From assembly GCA_013329175.1 (NCBI GenBank), contig DUKR01000033.1:5831-16386 (forward strand): 10,556 bases of DNA, read 5' to 3'. The position numbers and the translations under genes are program-made. The notes under the pieces were generated by a model. That model saw only the letters and a program-made list of their open reading frames with translations, made no database searches and was not told the origin of the DNA. This document shows positions 1 to 8,400 of this stretch, piece after piece (the stretch's first letter is position 1; each line of letters starts with the position of its first letter). The stretch is from Candidatus Woesearchaeota archaeon (lineage in GTDB: Archaea > Nanobdellota > Nanobdellia > Woesearchaeales > UBA11716).

Positions 1-2567
1 GCGTTGAGCTCAACGGCATTTGAGAGGTTGATGGAGGTATTGAGGGTGACGTTGGCATTCCATGCAATTTTGCCGTAGGCGCTCTGCAAAATGAGAGTAA
101 CGTTCACATCGCTTGAGCCGACGTCGTAGAGGTCGGTTGTTGCTCCGATGCCCTTGAACTCGCTGTAGTCAATTTCTGCCTCAACGGTGAAGCAAGAGAA
201 TGCTGTATGAGCCTCATTGCTGAAGATATCGTTAACAGTGAAATTGGCGCAGACATAATTTCCTGCTGCAACGGCTATCTGCTTGGTAACATTGACAAAT
301 GCGGATGTGCCGATGAGCTGCATAGGAGAGTCTGAGGTGAATTCGCCTGTGCCGTTGTAGCTGAAGACGTAGGCGTCAAGGGCCGACTCATCGCTGAATG
401 TTATTGACCAGTTGACGTAGCCGTCCTGCTTTGTTGCGGTAGTAGCGTTGTTGATGAAGCCTGAGTAGGTAGGTGGGACATTACTAATCAGAATGCTCTT
501 GTTGTATGCAGTGCCTATGGCTGTTGCGTCTACAGGGGTAAGCTGCATTGTCCAGTTGTCTTCTTCTGAGGTATCAGGGAAGGGTATGGTCATGCCCGCC
601 CAGAGGCCTGCTGTGTACATCTGGTAGATTTCTGAGTCTGAGAGGTTTCTGCTGTAAACCCTTACGTCGTCCAGCGAGCCATTGTAATAATAGGGAGCCT
701 GTGCAAATCGCCCTGGCTGTCCAAGGGTGAAATTGCTCTTGCTTGGCAAGCTATCCACACCTCTTGCCGTAACACTCCTGCTGTTCTCAATCCTGCCATC
801 AATGTAGATGCTTAGGTTTGTTCCTTCCATGCGCCTCATCGCTACGAGGTGATGCCAGGCTCCATCGTTATAGCTTGCTCCGAGAGTGTCAACTCTGCTT
901 GAGCCTGAAGCATTGGTGATATTGAACCGAATCATCCCTGCACTGGAAACTATCCAGTAGCCATCATTAGCTGTTGTGTTAAGCTTCCCAAGCATAGCAT
1001 TGGTGGTGCTTGAAGAATTTGTCTTAAACCAGTAGGTGATAGCGAAATCCTCAGCTGAGCCGAAATTGAAATCATTGCTGTATGGCATATTGATATTATC
1101 CTTATCTCCATCAAAGTTATAGCTTCCAGCGCCAACCTTTGCCGCCGTTTTGTTCAGGGTGGCATTGGTGCGCAAGCCGTCATGGCTTCCTGCATAGTCA
1201 CGCACATCATAATCCAGCGGCCACCATGCAACAAGGTCAGGGTCATTGATGTCTCCCAAACTCCTGTTGAGGGTGCCGTTCTTGTACCAGCTGATGTCAA
1301 ATGATACAATAGCATCTGAAAAATTGAGGGATGCAGAGGGCGAATAGCCCATGACAACGGTGTGGTTATTCCTGGCCTGCTGATAGTGGGAGAGAATCTC
1401 TGCTGCTGTCAGGGTGCGGTTGTAGATGCGGACCTCGTCAAGTTTTCCCTGCCAGTTTCCATTAATTGCACTGCCGCTACTATACACATGGGCGCCAATT
1501 CCGATAGGTTCGGTAGTGTCAATCATGGGAATCCCTACTGCTCCTGATGTCCCTGTCAGCGTTCCATTCTGATAGATGAAGAAATGGGTTCCGTTGAATA
1601 CCATGGCAACGTGCTGCCATTCCTCTGGTGGGGCGTTTTGCCCTTCAACGCCAAGAGAAGCTGTACTACCGCTTATCCCTCCCTGCAACTTTGTGTTTGT
1701 CACATTCAGATTTATCGCGGGACTGCCATCAGTAGTAGAATCCTGGCTGATGATTATGGTATTATTGACTCCACCCCAGTACATCCATGCAGTGATGGTA
1801 AAATTATCTGTTGAGAAATCTGCATTGAGCCGTAGATGATCTCCAGTGCCCATAATGTCCATGGACTGGCCTATTGCTCCTGAGGAGTCAAGGACAGGAT
1901 TGGCGTAGGGTGTTGCATTGTTTTGCTGATAGATGGAGCCATCGGTGAAGCCTCGTTCAAAGGGAAGATAGATGTAGAGCATTGATTCATCGTCTGGAGG
2001 ATGGGCAGCAATCAGCCAGTCATCAGAGCCAAAGTCAGACGCTGAAACATTGGAGTACAACTGGATCTCTTGAAAGCCTTTTCTTCTATCCACTGGGGTG
2101 GAAGTGAGGTTGAACATGTAATAGCGAAAGGGCGCGCTGGTAGTGAGGTTAATAAGATAGGTATTGCCCGAGCAGGTACCGCAGGGATCAGTCCAGTTGA
2201 TGAGGGTGTAGGCTGAGTCATTATTTGAGCCCCACAAACTGATATTGTCAAGTGCATTCATGTCGGTATCAACCGGAAACGTGATATTGTAGGCATTGAC
2301 CGATACTTTATTCCCTGCTCCCAAATCAATCCTCCATGAGCCAGTAGATACACCGCCTCCAACTGTTCTCCATCCAGTGCTAGTGTCGCCGTCGCAGCCA
2401 TTTACTGCAGGGGCAAAGCCTTCATTGTTGACTACTATGCTTCCCTTTTCGCACGCCTTAGTGATGACCTCAGGACCAAGGCCCTGAGCCAGTAAGGCAG
2501 AGCCTGCTAGTATTACCAATACCAAAACAGGCAGCAAGCGCCCAGGGAGAGAGATTGCGCTCCTCAT
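1..2567 (-). CDS. Secreted F5/8C-like + two-LamG surface protein, partial (3' end beyond window)
   Basis: Reading the minus strand from ATG at 2567 gives an open frame of 855 codons that leaves the window without a stop. Residues 1-28 are a signal peptide (basic start, then LLPVLVLVILAGSALLAQ). Residues about 44-172 resemble a discoidin (F5/8 type C) fold: GDTSTGW at 60-66, WRIDLG at 78-83, FRYYMFNL at 147-154, FQEIQLY at 165-171. Two LamG (concanavalin-like) domains follow at about 195-390 and 440-650, each ending in the typical strand (KLDEVRIYNRTL; LDDVRVYSRNLSDSEI). An Ig-like stretch follows. Both domain types commonly bind glycans or proteins, so a cell-surface adhesion role is likely but inferred. 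N-X-S/T sequons are frequent, suggesting an N-glycosylated exported protein. The start overlaps the stop of the preceding HTH-repeat gene (ATGA), so the two are probably co-transcribed and translationally coupled. The C-terminal anchor is not visible. Confidence 0.9.
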   Translation of the reverse strand, partial: MRSAISLPGRLLPVLVLVILAGSALLAQGLGPEVITKACEKGSIVVNNEGFAPAVNGCDGDTSTGWRTVGGGVSTGSWRIDLGAGNKVSVNAYNITFPVDTDMNALDNISLWGSNNDSAYTLINWTDPCGTCSGNTYLINLTTSAPFRYYMFNLTSTPVDRRKGFQEIQLYSNVSASDFGSDDWLIAAHPPDDESMLYIYLPFERGFTDGSIYQQNNATPYANPVLDSSGAIGQSMDIMGTGDHLRLNADFSTDNFTITAWMYWGGVNNTIIISQDSTTDGSPAINLNVTNTKLQGGISGSTASLGVEGQNAPPEEWQHVAMVFNGTHFFIYQNGTLTGTSGAVGIPMIDTTEPIGIGAHVYSSGSAINGNWQGKLDEVRIYNRTLTAAEILSHYQQARNNHTVVMGYSPSASLNFSDAIVSFDISWYKNGTLNRSLGDINDPDLVAWWPLDYDVRDYAGSHDGLRTNATLNKTAAKVGAGSYNFDGDKDNINMPYSNDFNFGSAEDFAITYWFKTNSSSTTNAMLGKLNTTANDGYWIVSSAGMIRFNITNASGSSRVDTLGASYNDGAWHHLVAMRRMEGTNLSIYIDGRIENSRSVTARGVDSLPSKSNFTLGQPGRFAQAPYYYNGSLDDVRVYSRNLSDSEIYQMYTAGLWAGMTIPFPDTSEEDNWTMQLTPVDATAIGTAYNKSILISNVPPTYSGFINNATTATKQDGYVNWSITFSDESALDAYVFSYNGTGEFTSDSPMQLIGTSAFVNVTKQIAVAAGNYVCANFTVNDIFSNEAHTAFSCFTVEAEIDYSEFKGIGATTDLYDVGSSDVNVTLILQSAYGKIAWNANVTLNTSINLSNAVELN

Positions 2568-3640
2568 GGAGAGCCTCCTGCAAGCTTCTGATGGTACCTT
2601 CTCCTGACTGCATTGATGACTGATGGGCGCCTTCCAAGCTGGAATGCTGCCTGTTTTGCATCTATGTGCTCATCCTCAAGCAGGAATCTGACTGCTGCTT
2701 CAAGCGCTGACAGCTTTCTGTCTGCAAAGCACTCAAGGGGAATGGCATGGGAAAAATCCTCAAGGACAAGCGGTGAGTCTCTGGCTTTGGCATAGGAAAT
2801 GCTGATGAGGGAGGCTGAGCGGTTTAGAGCCCGCGCAATCTTTGAAATAGGGATGCCAAGGCCATCATGGAGGTATCTGACCATTGAGCGCAGGGGGCTT
2901 GGGCCCTGGCTAAGAATAGCAGCAGGGATGCATATGCCTGCTGTGCAGGGCTGCTCTGCAGTTTTTCTGATGAGCGCAGATGACCCTTCCTGCTGCAGGC
3001 TTTTCCTAAGGGTAATAAGGCAAGCCTGCTCTTCAGGCGCAAGCTGAGATGACACCTCTTTGATATTCTGTCTAACCTCTTTGAGAAAAAGATTTTGGGC
3101 GACTTTCTTTGTTGCGCGGCCATGGACATGCCAAAGGATGCGATTGTGGCGCTTAAGGATGCGCCCCATGTCATGAAAAGATACATTCCTTTCATGGTGC
3201 AGATACATGACAATGGCTTCGTAGGCAGAGAGCCTGCGATAGGCTATCACAGCTGCTGGGATTGCGGGCTCCAGAAACTCTTCAGGGATTTTTGGGGTGA
3301 CCGGCTGCTTCTCTTTTGCATTGAGGTAGGTTGTGGTGACTGTTGTTTTTGCTCTGCCTGTAAGCCTTGCGATATCCTTGAAGCGAAGGCAAAGATTGTC
3401 GCGCAGATAAACGGCGCATGCCTCAAGCTGGCTGAGGCGAAGTGAAAACGCAGCGTAGGGAATGGTCACCTGAGCACCAGCACCTTCAGTGATTATTCTT
3501 CCTGCCTGCTCTTGCGTTAGGTGGTAGCGAATGAGAAGATGGCTTTTGAGATTGCTAAGCTCCTGTGTAGGGTTTTTGTTAGGGCTTTGCCTAGACAAAG
3601 GAGCAGTATATACCGCATTGAGGCAAAGCCTTTCATACAT
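2564..3640 (-). CDS. Four-repeat helix-turn-helix DNA-binding protein (sigma-70 region 4-like)
   Basis: A 358-residue soluble protein without signal peptide or membrane segment. It contains four copies of a unit of about 52 residues: 60-111, 127-179, 238-288 and 300-352. Each begins with Ile-Pro, continues with a helix like LSxLEAxVxYL, then a likely HTH (IARxLxRxxSxIxxxY) and a basic end. Examples are LSQLEACAVYL, LSAYEAIVMYL, PSPLRSMVRYL and LSALEAAVRFL. The pattern resembles the HTH of sigma-70 region 4; I recall similar repeats in uncharacterised DPANN proteins but could not search. A spacer of about 58 residues separates repeats 2 and 3, so the layout is two pairs. Binding to DNA with repeated half-sites is the natural inference. 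The ATG at 3640 lies about 22 nt below a TATA-like box with no Shine-Dalgarno sequence, suggesting a leaderless transcript. The stop overlaps the start of the downstream surface protein, so this is likely its regulator. Confidence 0.88.
   Translation of the reverse strand: MYERLCLNAVYTAPLSRQSPNKNPTQELSNLKSHLLIRYHLTQEQAGRIITEGAGAQVTIPYAAFSLRLSQLEACAVYLRDNLCLRFKDIARLTGRAKTTVTTTYLNAKEKQPVTPKIPEEFLEPAIPAAVIAYRRLSAYEAIVMYLHHERNVSFHDMGRILKRHNRILWHVHGRATKKVAQNLFLKEVRQNIKEVSSQLAPEEQACLITLRKSLQQEGSSALIRKTAEQPCTAGICIPAAILSQGPSPLRSMVRYLHDGLGIPISKIARALNRSASLISISYAKARDSPLVLEDFSHAIPLECFADRKLSALEAAVRFLLEDEHIDAKQAAFQLGRRPSVINAVRRRYHQKLAGGSP
2574..2579 (-). promoter_or_regulatory. Ribosome binding site AGGAGG for the 2567 start, inside the HTH gene
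   Basis: The minus strand reads AGGAGG, six bases before the ATG at 2567. It lies in the last codons of the HTH-repeat gene, where the same bases encode Gly-Gly of its C-terminus (GGSP). With the ATGA stop/start overlap this supports 2567 as the true start and implies translational coupling. Confidence 0.75.
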
Positions 3641-3656
3641 GGTAAGACTTTTATTT

Positions 3657-3679
3657 GCTTATAAAGTTTATTTATAAAA
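3657..3679 (-). promoter_or_regulatory. TATA-like promoter elements for the HTH-repeat gene
   Basis: Two TATA-like sequences on the minus strand precede the ATG at 3640. One is CTTTATAAGC (3666 to 3657, centred about 22 nt upstream). The other is ATTTTATAAA (3680 to 3671, about 35 nt upstream). Archaeal TATA boxes usually lie about 26 nt before the transcription start, so the first would give an essentially leaderless mRNA and the second a leader of about 9 nt. No Shine-Dalgarno sequence is visible, in keeping with either. Which is used cannot be decided here. Confidence 0.55.
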
Positions 3680-3691
3680 TTTGTTGTTTTA

Positions 3692-3817
3692 AAATAGTTT
3701 TAAATTTCTTAAATAGTACTTAAATTATAGTCTTTTTTATTATTTAAATACCATTTTTACAAAGTAGTTTTTATTTTCGGTTTTTATTCTCTTTTTTAAT
3801 AAAATAGTATCTAAATT
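3692..3817. repeat. Three copies of a 15-16 bp motif, candidate operators
   Basis: On the minus strand the copies read AATTTAAAACTATTT (3706-3692), AATTTAAGTACTATTT (3726-3711) and AATTTAGATACTATTT (3817-3802). Copies 2 and 3 agree at 14 of 16 positions; copy 1 is one base shorter. The first two are 19 bp apart, close to two helical turns, just upstream of the TATA-like elements of the HTH-repeat gene. That placement fits regulator binding sites. In such AT-rich DNA some similarity could be chance. Confidence 0.5.
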
Positions 3818-3837
3818 AGTTATTACTTAGTTATTAC
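3816..3837. repeat. Perfect 11-bp tandem duplication
   Basis: TTAGTTATTAC occurs twice head to tail (3816-3826 and 3827-3837) and abuts the third copy of the 16-bp motif. It may be a replication-slippage product or a pair of binding half-sites one helical turn apart. Confidence 0.65.
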
Positions 3838-3919
3838 TCATCAACTCTTAGTTTTAAAATTAATTTTTATTTTAGTCTTAATCTTTTTTATTGCGATAGC
3901 GACCTTTCTTGTTAAGCCA

Positions 3920-5407
3920 TTATCCTAAACGTGTTGTCCATGTGAAAATGCTACTTCCAGGAGGATCAGTGAGGTTAATCATCTCACCTATGCCATAGGT
4001 GTCCTTGAGTGTCCTGATTTGGAGCGTGATATTCTCCACATGATACTGGGCAGTTGCGGTGTCATTGTACCAGTACCCAAAAGTGTCGTTAGCGAATGTG
4101 GTGAACCTATAGGTTCCGTTCTGCCAGCCAGTGAAGAGGTAGCTCCACAATACTGTTGATGAGATGTTGGCCATAGAGACATTCTCGGCTGTCGAGTTGG
4201 GGTAGATTATCTGGAGGGTGACGTTGTCAACTGATGAGGGGCTTGTTATGGTCGCAGTGACGTTGATGGGGAGACCAAAGCCCTGCTCTTCAGGAGAGGC
4301 ATTTGCTGCAACAAAATTTTCAAGGGTGATGTTGTCAAGCACTGACAAGTTGCGATCCCCCCCAATACAGGAAACGTTAAACTCGAGAAAGGTTGTACCG
4401 ACAACCCTTGAAAAGTTGTAGAAGGTGCCGTTGAAGACCATGACGTGCTCTGCTGCATAGCCTTCATCAGAGAAGGTGACATTGCAGAAGTGGATAGCTG
4501 AGTCATTGAAGGGGGTAGCGTTGGTGTAGGAATAGTTGGCGTAGAACTTCACATAGTCCCCCGCAGTTATCCCTATCTTTCCGATTTCGGGGTCTGCGTC
4601 GTCAAATGCTCCAAGGGAGATCTCTTCCTCGACAGTGTAGGTGGAGAACCCTGTGACATTGAAGGAAACATTTATCGCTGTATGGGAGAGGACGTTGCAA
4701 AACGGCGGGTCGCATGTTACTCCATCCTTTTCAATTCGCGGTTCGACAACCGAGACGTTTAGGTGGAGGACTGCCGAGACGTTTATTCCTGGCACTTCCA
4801 CCGCTGCAACAGAAATGAAATTTTCCGTAATGTTCACTACTACGTCAAGGTCGGCTCCTGATACATTGATAGGCTCCAGAAACTCTATCTTTCCGAAGGA
4901 GATGATTTCAAGGACAGCTCCCTCTACGTAGTTTAGGTCATGCTCTATGGTAAAGTTTGTCGTGGAGCCGTTGAATTTGGAGAAATTGATGTTGAGTTGC
5001 GTTGGATAGATAACATCAAGAGTCCTGAGCTCAGTCTGGTTGCAACTGCCAGCAAGGTCGCATGCCTGCGCCTGATAGGTATAGGCGCCTACTGAGAGGT
5101 TAGTCATGTTTGCGGTAAACTGGAAGAGCGTGGCATTGAGCTTCTCAAGGTTGGCCTTTGTGAGAATGTCTATCTCTTCAGAAGTGAGGGAGCGGTTGAA
5201 AATGCGGACTTCGTCAATGGTTCCGTTGAATGACACGGTGCCGTTTCCTCCAACGCTTAGCCCCTGGGCAAGGTACCATGTTGAGATGATGGTGATTGCA
5301 ACTGTCAGGAGAAGGGCGAGGGCGTTAGCCAGGGCTGCCTGCCTGTAACCTGCTTTCTTGCCTATTGGCTGCTTTTCCATTGTTGATGAGTACTGTTTAA
5401 CCGGCAT
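3920..5407 (-). CDS. Membrane-anchored surface protein; C-terminal half of a split LamG protein
   Basis: A 495-residue exported protein. Residues 1-25 are basic and 26-46 form a hydrophobic segment (ALANALALLLTVAITIISTW), a signal anchor or signal peptide. Directly after it come LSVGGNG (50-56) and FNGTIDEVRIFNRSLTSEEI (60-79), which are the last strands of a LamG domain whose front is missing. That front is the C-terminus of the upstream gene. Residues 87-130 match the module following the second LamG of the upstream protein (SYTYQA there, AYTYQA here). Residues about 140-262 end in KDGVTC...C...FNVTGFSTYTVEE, a module I remember from DPANN surface proteins. Further Ig-like domains run to a KDTYGIGEMINLTDPP stretch near the end. 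By my count about 36 N-X-S/T sequons occur. The start at 5407 is fixed by a strong ribosome binding site; M10 is an alternative. A structural or adhesive role is inferred. Confidence 0.85.
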   Translation of the reverse strand: MPVKQYSSTMEKQPIGKKAGYRQAALANALALLLTVAITIISTWYLAQGLSVGGNGTVSFNGTIDEVRIFNRSLTSEEIDILTKANLEKLNATLFQFTANMTNLSVGAYTYQAQACDLAGSCNQTELRTLDVIYPTQLNINFSKFNGSTTNFTIEHDLNYVEGAVLEIISFGKIEFLEPINVSGADLDVVVNITENFISVAAVEVPGINVSAVLHLNVSVVEPRIEKDGVTCDPPFCNVLSHTAINVSFNVTGFSTYTVEEEISLGAFDDADPEIGKIGITAGDYVKFYANYSYTNATPFNDSAIHFCNVTFSDEGYAAEHVMVFNGTFYNFSRVVGTTFLEFNVSCIGGDRNLSVLDNITLENFVAANASPEEQGFGLPINVTATITSPSSVDNVTLQIIYPNSTAENVSMANISSTVLWSYLFTGWQNGTYRFTTFANDTFGYWYNDTATAQYHVENITLQIRTLKDTYGIGEMINLTDPPGSSIFTWTTRLG

Positions 5408-5415
5408 GCTTATTT

Positions 5416-5423
5416 ATCACCTC
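5416..5423 (-). promoter_or_regulatory. Extended archaeal ribosome binding site GAGGTGAT for the 5407 start
   Basis: The minus strand reads GAGGTGAT, complementary over eight bases to the archaeal 16S rRNA 3' end (AUCACCUC), with 8 nt before ATG at 5407. It begins two bases after the TAG stop of the upstream gene and overlaps a second in-frame stop (TGA). This shows the downstream half of the split protein is translated as its own product. Confidence 0.85.
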
Positions 5424-5424
5424 A

Positions 5425-8400
5425 CTAGCCCGTTACCTGAAGCACGCTGTTAAGGTACAGGCTCTGGTTAGTCTCATTGTAGGTTGCTATGGCATGGTAC
5501 CAGACGCCCGCAGAGATGGCTGTGGGCCTTACTGAGAGGTTGAATGCATCGTAGCGGAAGGTGATGTTGCCATCTTTCAGATAGAGCTCGTACCTGTCAT
5601 GGCGGATCAAGGAGGTATGTGCAGGGCTGCTTGAGTAATCATAGTCGGGCCTGAACCACAAAGAAAGGGTTATTCTTGATGCGTTCAATGCTGCAGTGTC
5701 CGTTATGTTTAACATACTCTGACCACCAGATGTATTGAGGGCTTGGCCGTATCTTCCTTTCTCGGTTATCGTCGCGCCGATGATTGTACCATTGTTTCCT
5801 AGATTGCTGACGTCAACTGCAACCGAATCGTTCTCTCCAATTGCGGAATTGTTGTTGAGATTGAGCATGAGGATGAGGCTGTCATTATAGAGTGTCACGT
5901 TTGTGCCGTTCCAAAGAAAAGAGAATGCCCCTAATGCTGATTCAGTTACTGTTACGTTGATGAGGACGCTTGTGTTTGTGGTATTTGAGCCGTTAGCAGG
6001 GGTAGGATTGACAAACGACAGGACAGGAGGGGTGGTGGGGGTTGTTCCGATGGTGATTGAGCGCTCCTCTGTTGCTGCAAAGGAGCCAGTGGCGTTAGAG
6101 GCAAATGCCTGATAGGTATAGCTTCCATTATCCAGCAGATTGGTGCTGTTGAAGGTCTGGTTGATGATGAATTCCCACGAATCGCTGTCTACCTTAACCA
6201 GCGCAGAGGCGTATTCATAATATATCTCTGATGGGCTTAGGCTTCTGTTCCACATCTTCACTTCATCCAGCTTGCCGTCAAAATACCCCCAGAATCCCGT
6301 TCCCATGGTGATATTTTTTGCGGTGCTTTGGTAAGAATGGGTGGAATCATCCTGGTAGGAGGAATTAAGTGTTCCATTGATATAAAATCTCCAAAGGTCT
6401 GAGGAGTCAAGGCTCATTGCGGCATGGATCCATACTCCTGAGGGAATTCCTACCTGTACCCTGTTTGCGTTGTCTGCCCAGTAGCGCAGATTGCCACTGA
6501 CAAGATTAATCCCTGCAAAAGCCGAACCTGATTCAGAGGTTGGGTGCCATACCCACATCTCTCCGTTATCAGCAGTGTTATCTGCCTTAAACCACAGGGA
6601 GACCGTAAATTCTTCCTGAGAGGTTCCGTCGAGAGCAACCTGGGCATATTCATCGCTTCCTGGAAGGTCAAGCGCTCCATTGAATCTTCCGTTTCCTGTG
6701 AAATTTGCGCCATTGAAGAGGGTAGCATTTCGGCTATTTCCGCTGACATCAACTGCGTGCAGGTTGTCTTCGCCAAGCGCAGAAAGGTTTTCAAAGTTAT
6801 ACATCAGCAGCAGGGAGCTATTATACATGGTTATATTCGTCCTGTTCCAGCTATAGATAAAACGGGTAAGATTTGATGCAGTGATACTGGCATTAATGAC
6901 GACAAACTGCTCATCCTGAGCTGATCCGCTGTCTGGAGTTGGCGGAACAAAGCTAATAGTCACCCCTGGGCTGTTATAGGCGTACGCCACCTCATCCCCA
7001 AACTGGAACCTGATTGCGTGCTTTGCTTCAATAAGCCACTCATTGATGAGGATGCCCTCACTGTAATTCCAGCCCTCAACGAAGAGCTCGGCAATCGCAT
7101 CTTCATCATCCATTCGTTTCTGATGGGTAACGGCAGCAGAGTCACCAAGAAGTTCAATGAACCTGAGATGGTCCGGCGTTTCAGGGTCATCAACTGGCCA
7201 TTCTCCCCATGTCGTATGGTACATGGCATCATCAAGGAGGGTGATGGAAAGATTAGCAGTACCTGAGGCATTGAAATAGACTGTCCAGTTCTTGCCCACT
7301 TCAGCGACGGAGTGCAAAGTCAATACCCTGATGGTTATCTCAAAGGTCTGGTTAGACAAATGGGGGACAATCCACTCAATGTAGTCAATCTTCGAATTGT
7401 TGTTGGTGTCATACGCGTCAAAATCCATGGCCTTTCGGGAGCCGTTGATGAGCCACCATAGGCTGATAGCTTCAGCATTGGCTTCTTTGGGAAGCGAGGC
7501 ATAGGCAAGGACATCAGTGTAGTGGATGTCTGATGAGATAGTGATGAGTTTCCTGAAATCACTAATTTCCTCTTCGATTGCCTGCGGGCCAGGAGTCTCA
7601 AACTCCACTTCCACCTCATCGACAGGATTCTCTATGATCAGCTTGACAAGGTCACTCTCACTGAACTCATCAGGAAGCTCTGTCTCTTTGATAATCTCTT
7701 CTGTCACGTTGCCATCTTGCGGTGAAGCGTCAGCCTCTTCTTCAACGTACTTTGCTGCTTCTTCATAAGTCCCATTGCTCTTACCCCCGGTTGCTGCATG
7801 GATGCTTCTAATATTGTCAACGGAAAGAATTCCCTGATAGAGCCTCACTTCATCAATGACACCGCTGAAGGATAGCTTGTCTCTCTTTCGTATGCCGCCG
7901 ATGGAGAGCCATCCCGCGTTGCCAGCTACAGGCCCAGCATCGGCTGCCACTACCTTGTCAAGAAGGGTAAATCCTTCGTCATAGACAAAAAGGGCTGCGT
8001 CGTCCCCTACTGCAGCAATGATGAAATACCACCTGCCAGCCTCCGGCCTGATAGTTGAAGTAAGGGCCACCGTCTTTTTTTCATTGGCTTTCTTCTCTTT
8101 TTTGGCTGAATCTTGCCTGACCTCAAGCCTGAACGTGCCTGTGTCTTTTGCTACTGAGAGGACGAATGCATCGCCCTGCCGTGCTGCTATTACCTGTTGC
8201 CTCTTGTCACTCCCATCCATCCTTACCCATGCCGTCAGGGTGAAGGCATCAAGATTGAGGCTTCTGCCGTTGCTGAACTCTATTGCGTCGAGGTCATTGG
8301 AAAAGTTTCTTGCATAGCCCCTGCTTCCATTGGCAATGGCTGTTCCTTCGATGATGCCAAGATTGTCGTTGCCAGAATCGTCAAATGCTATGCTTCCTTG

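Larger units (their letters stand above)
3641..3919. other. Very AT-rich intergenic spacer between the two transcription units
   Basis: This spacer is about 19% GC by my count, and 3661-3890 is about 14%, against roughly half GC in the flanking genes. It has no open frame of note. It holds the TATA-like elements of the HTH-repeat gene, three copies of a 15-16 bp motif and an 11-bp tandem duplication. Its long T runs are on the plus strand, so they would not form the usual archaeal poly-T terminator for the minus-strand gene ending at 3920. The terminator of that gene was not identified. Confidence 0.85.

Noticed and set aside
2470..2661. Minus-strand 63-codon frame across the HTH/surface gene junction.
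   Set aside because: It is a different phase of the overlap between two well-supported genes and has no protein features.
3095..3445. Plus-strand 116-codon frame with many cysteines resembling a zinc-finger protein.
   Set aside because: It is antisense to the HTH-repeat gene, whose internal repeats prove the minus-strand frame is the coding one.
3720..3900. T-rich runs as a poly-T terminator.
   Set aside because: The T runs are on the plus strand, and the gene that ends nearby is on the minus strand, where they are A runs.
5261..5427. Intein, mRNA intron or programmed frameshift explaining the split LamG gene.
   Set aside because: The segment is too short for an intein, has three stops followed by a perfect ribosome binding site and start, and joining the flanks would still lack about 14 LamG residues.
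5258..5431. TAGCCC direct repeats (5258-5263 and 5426-5431) bounding the segment between the LamG halves, as if a cassette had inserted or could be excised.
   Set aside because: Six bases can easily recur by chance over 170 bp, and removing one repeat unit does not join the two reading frames because their phases differ.
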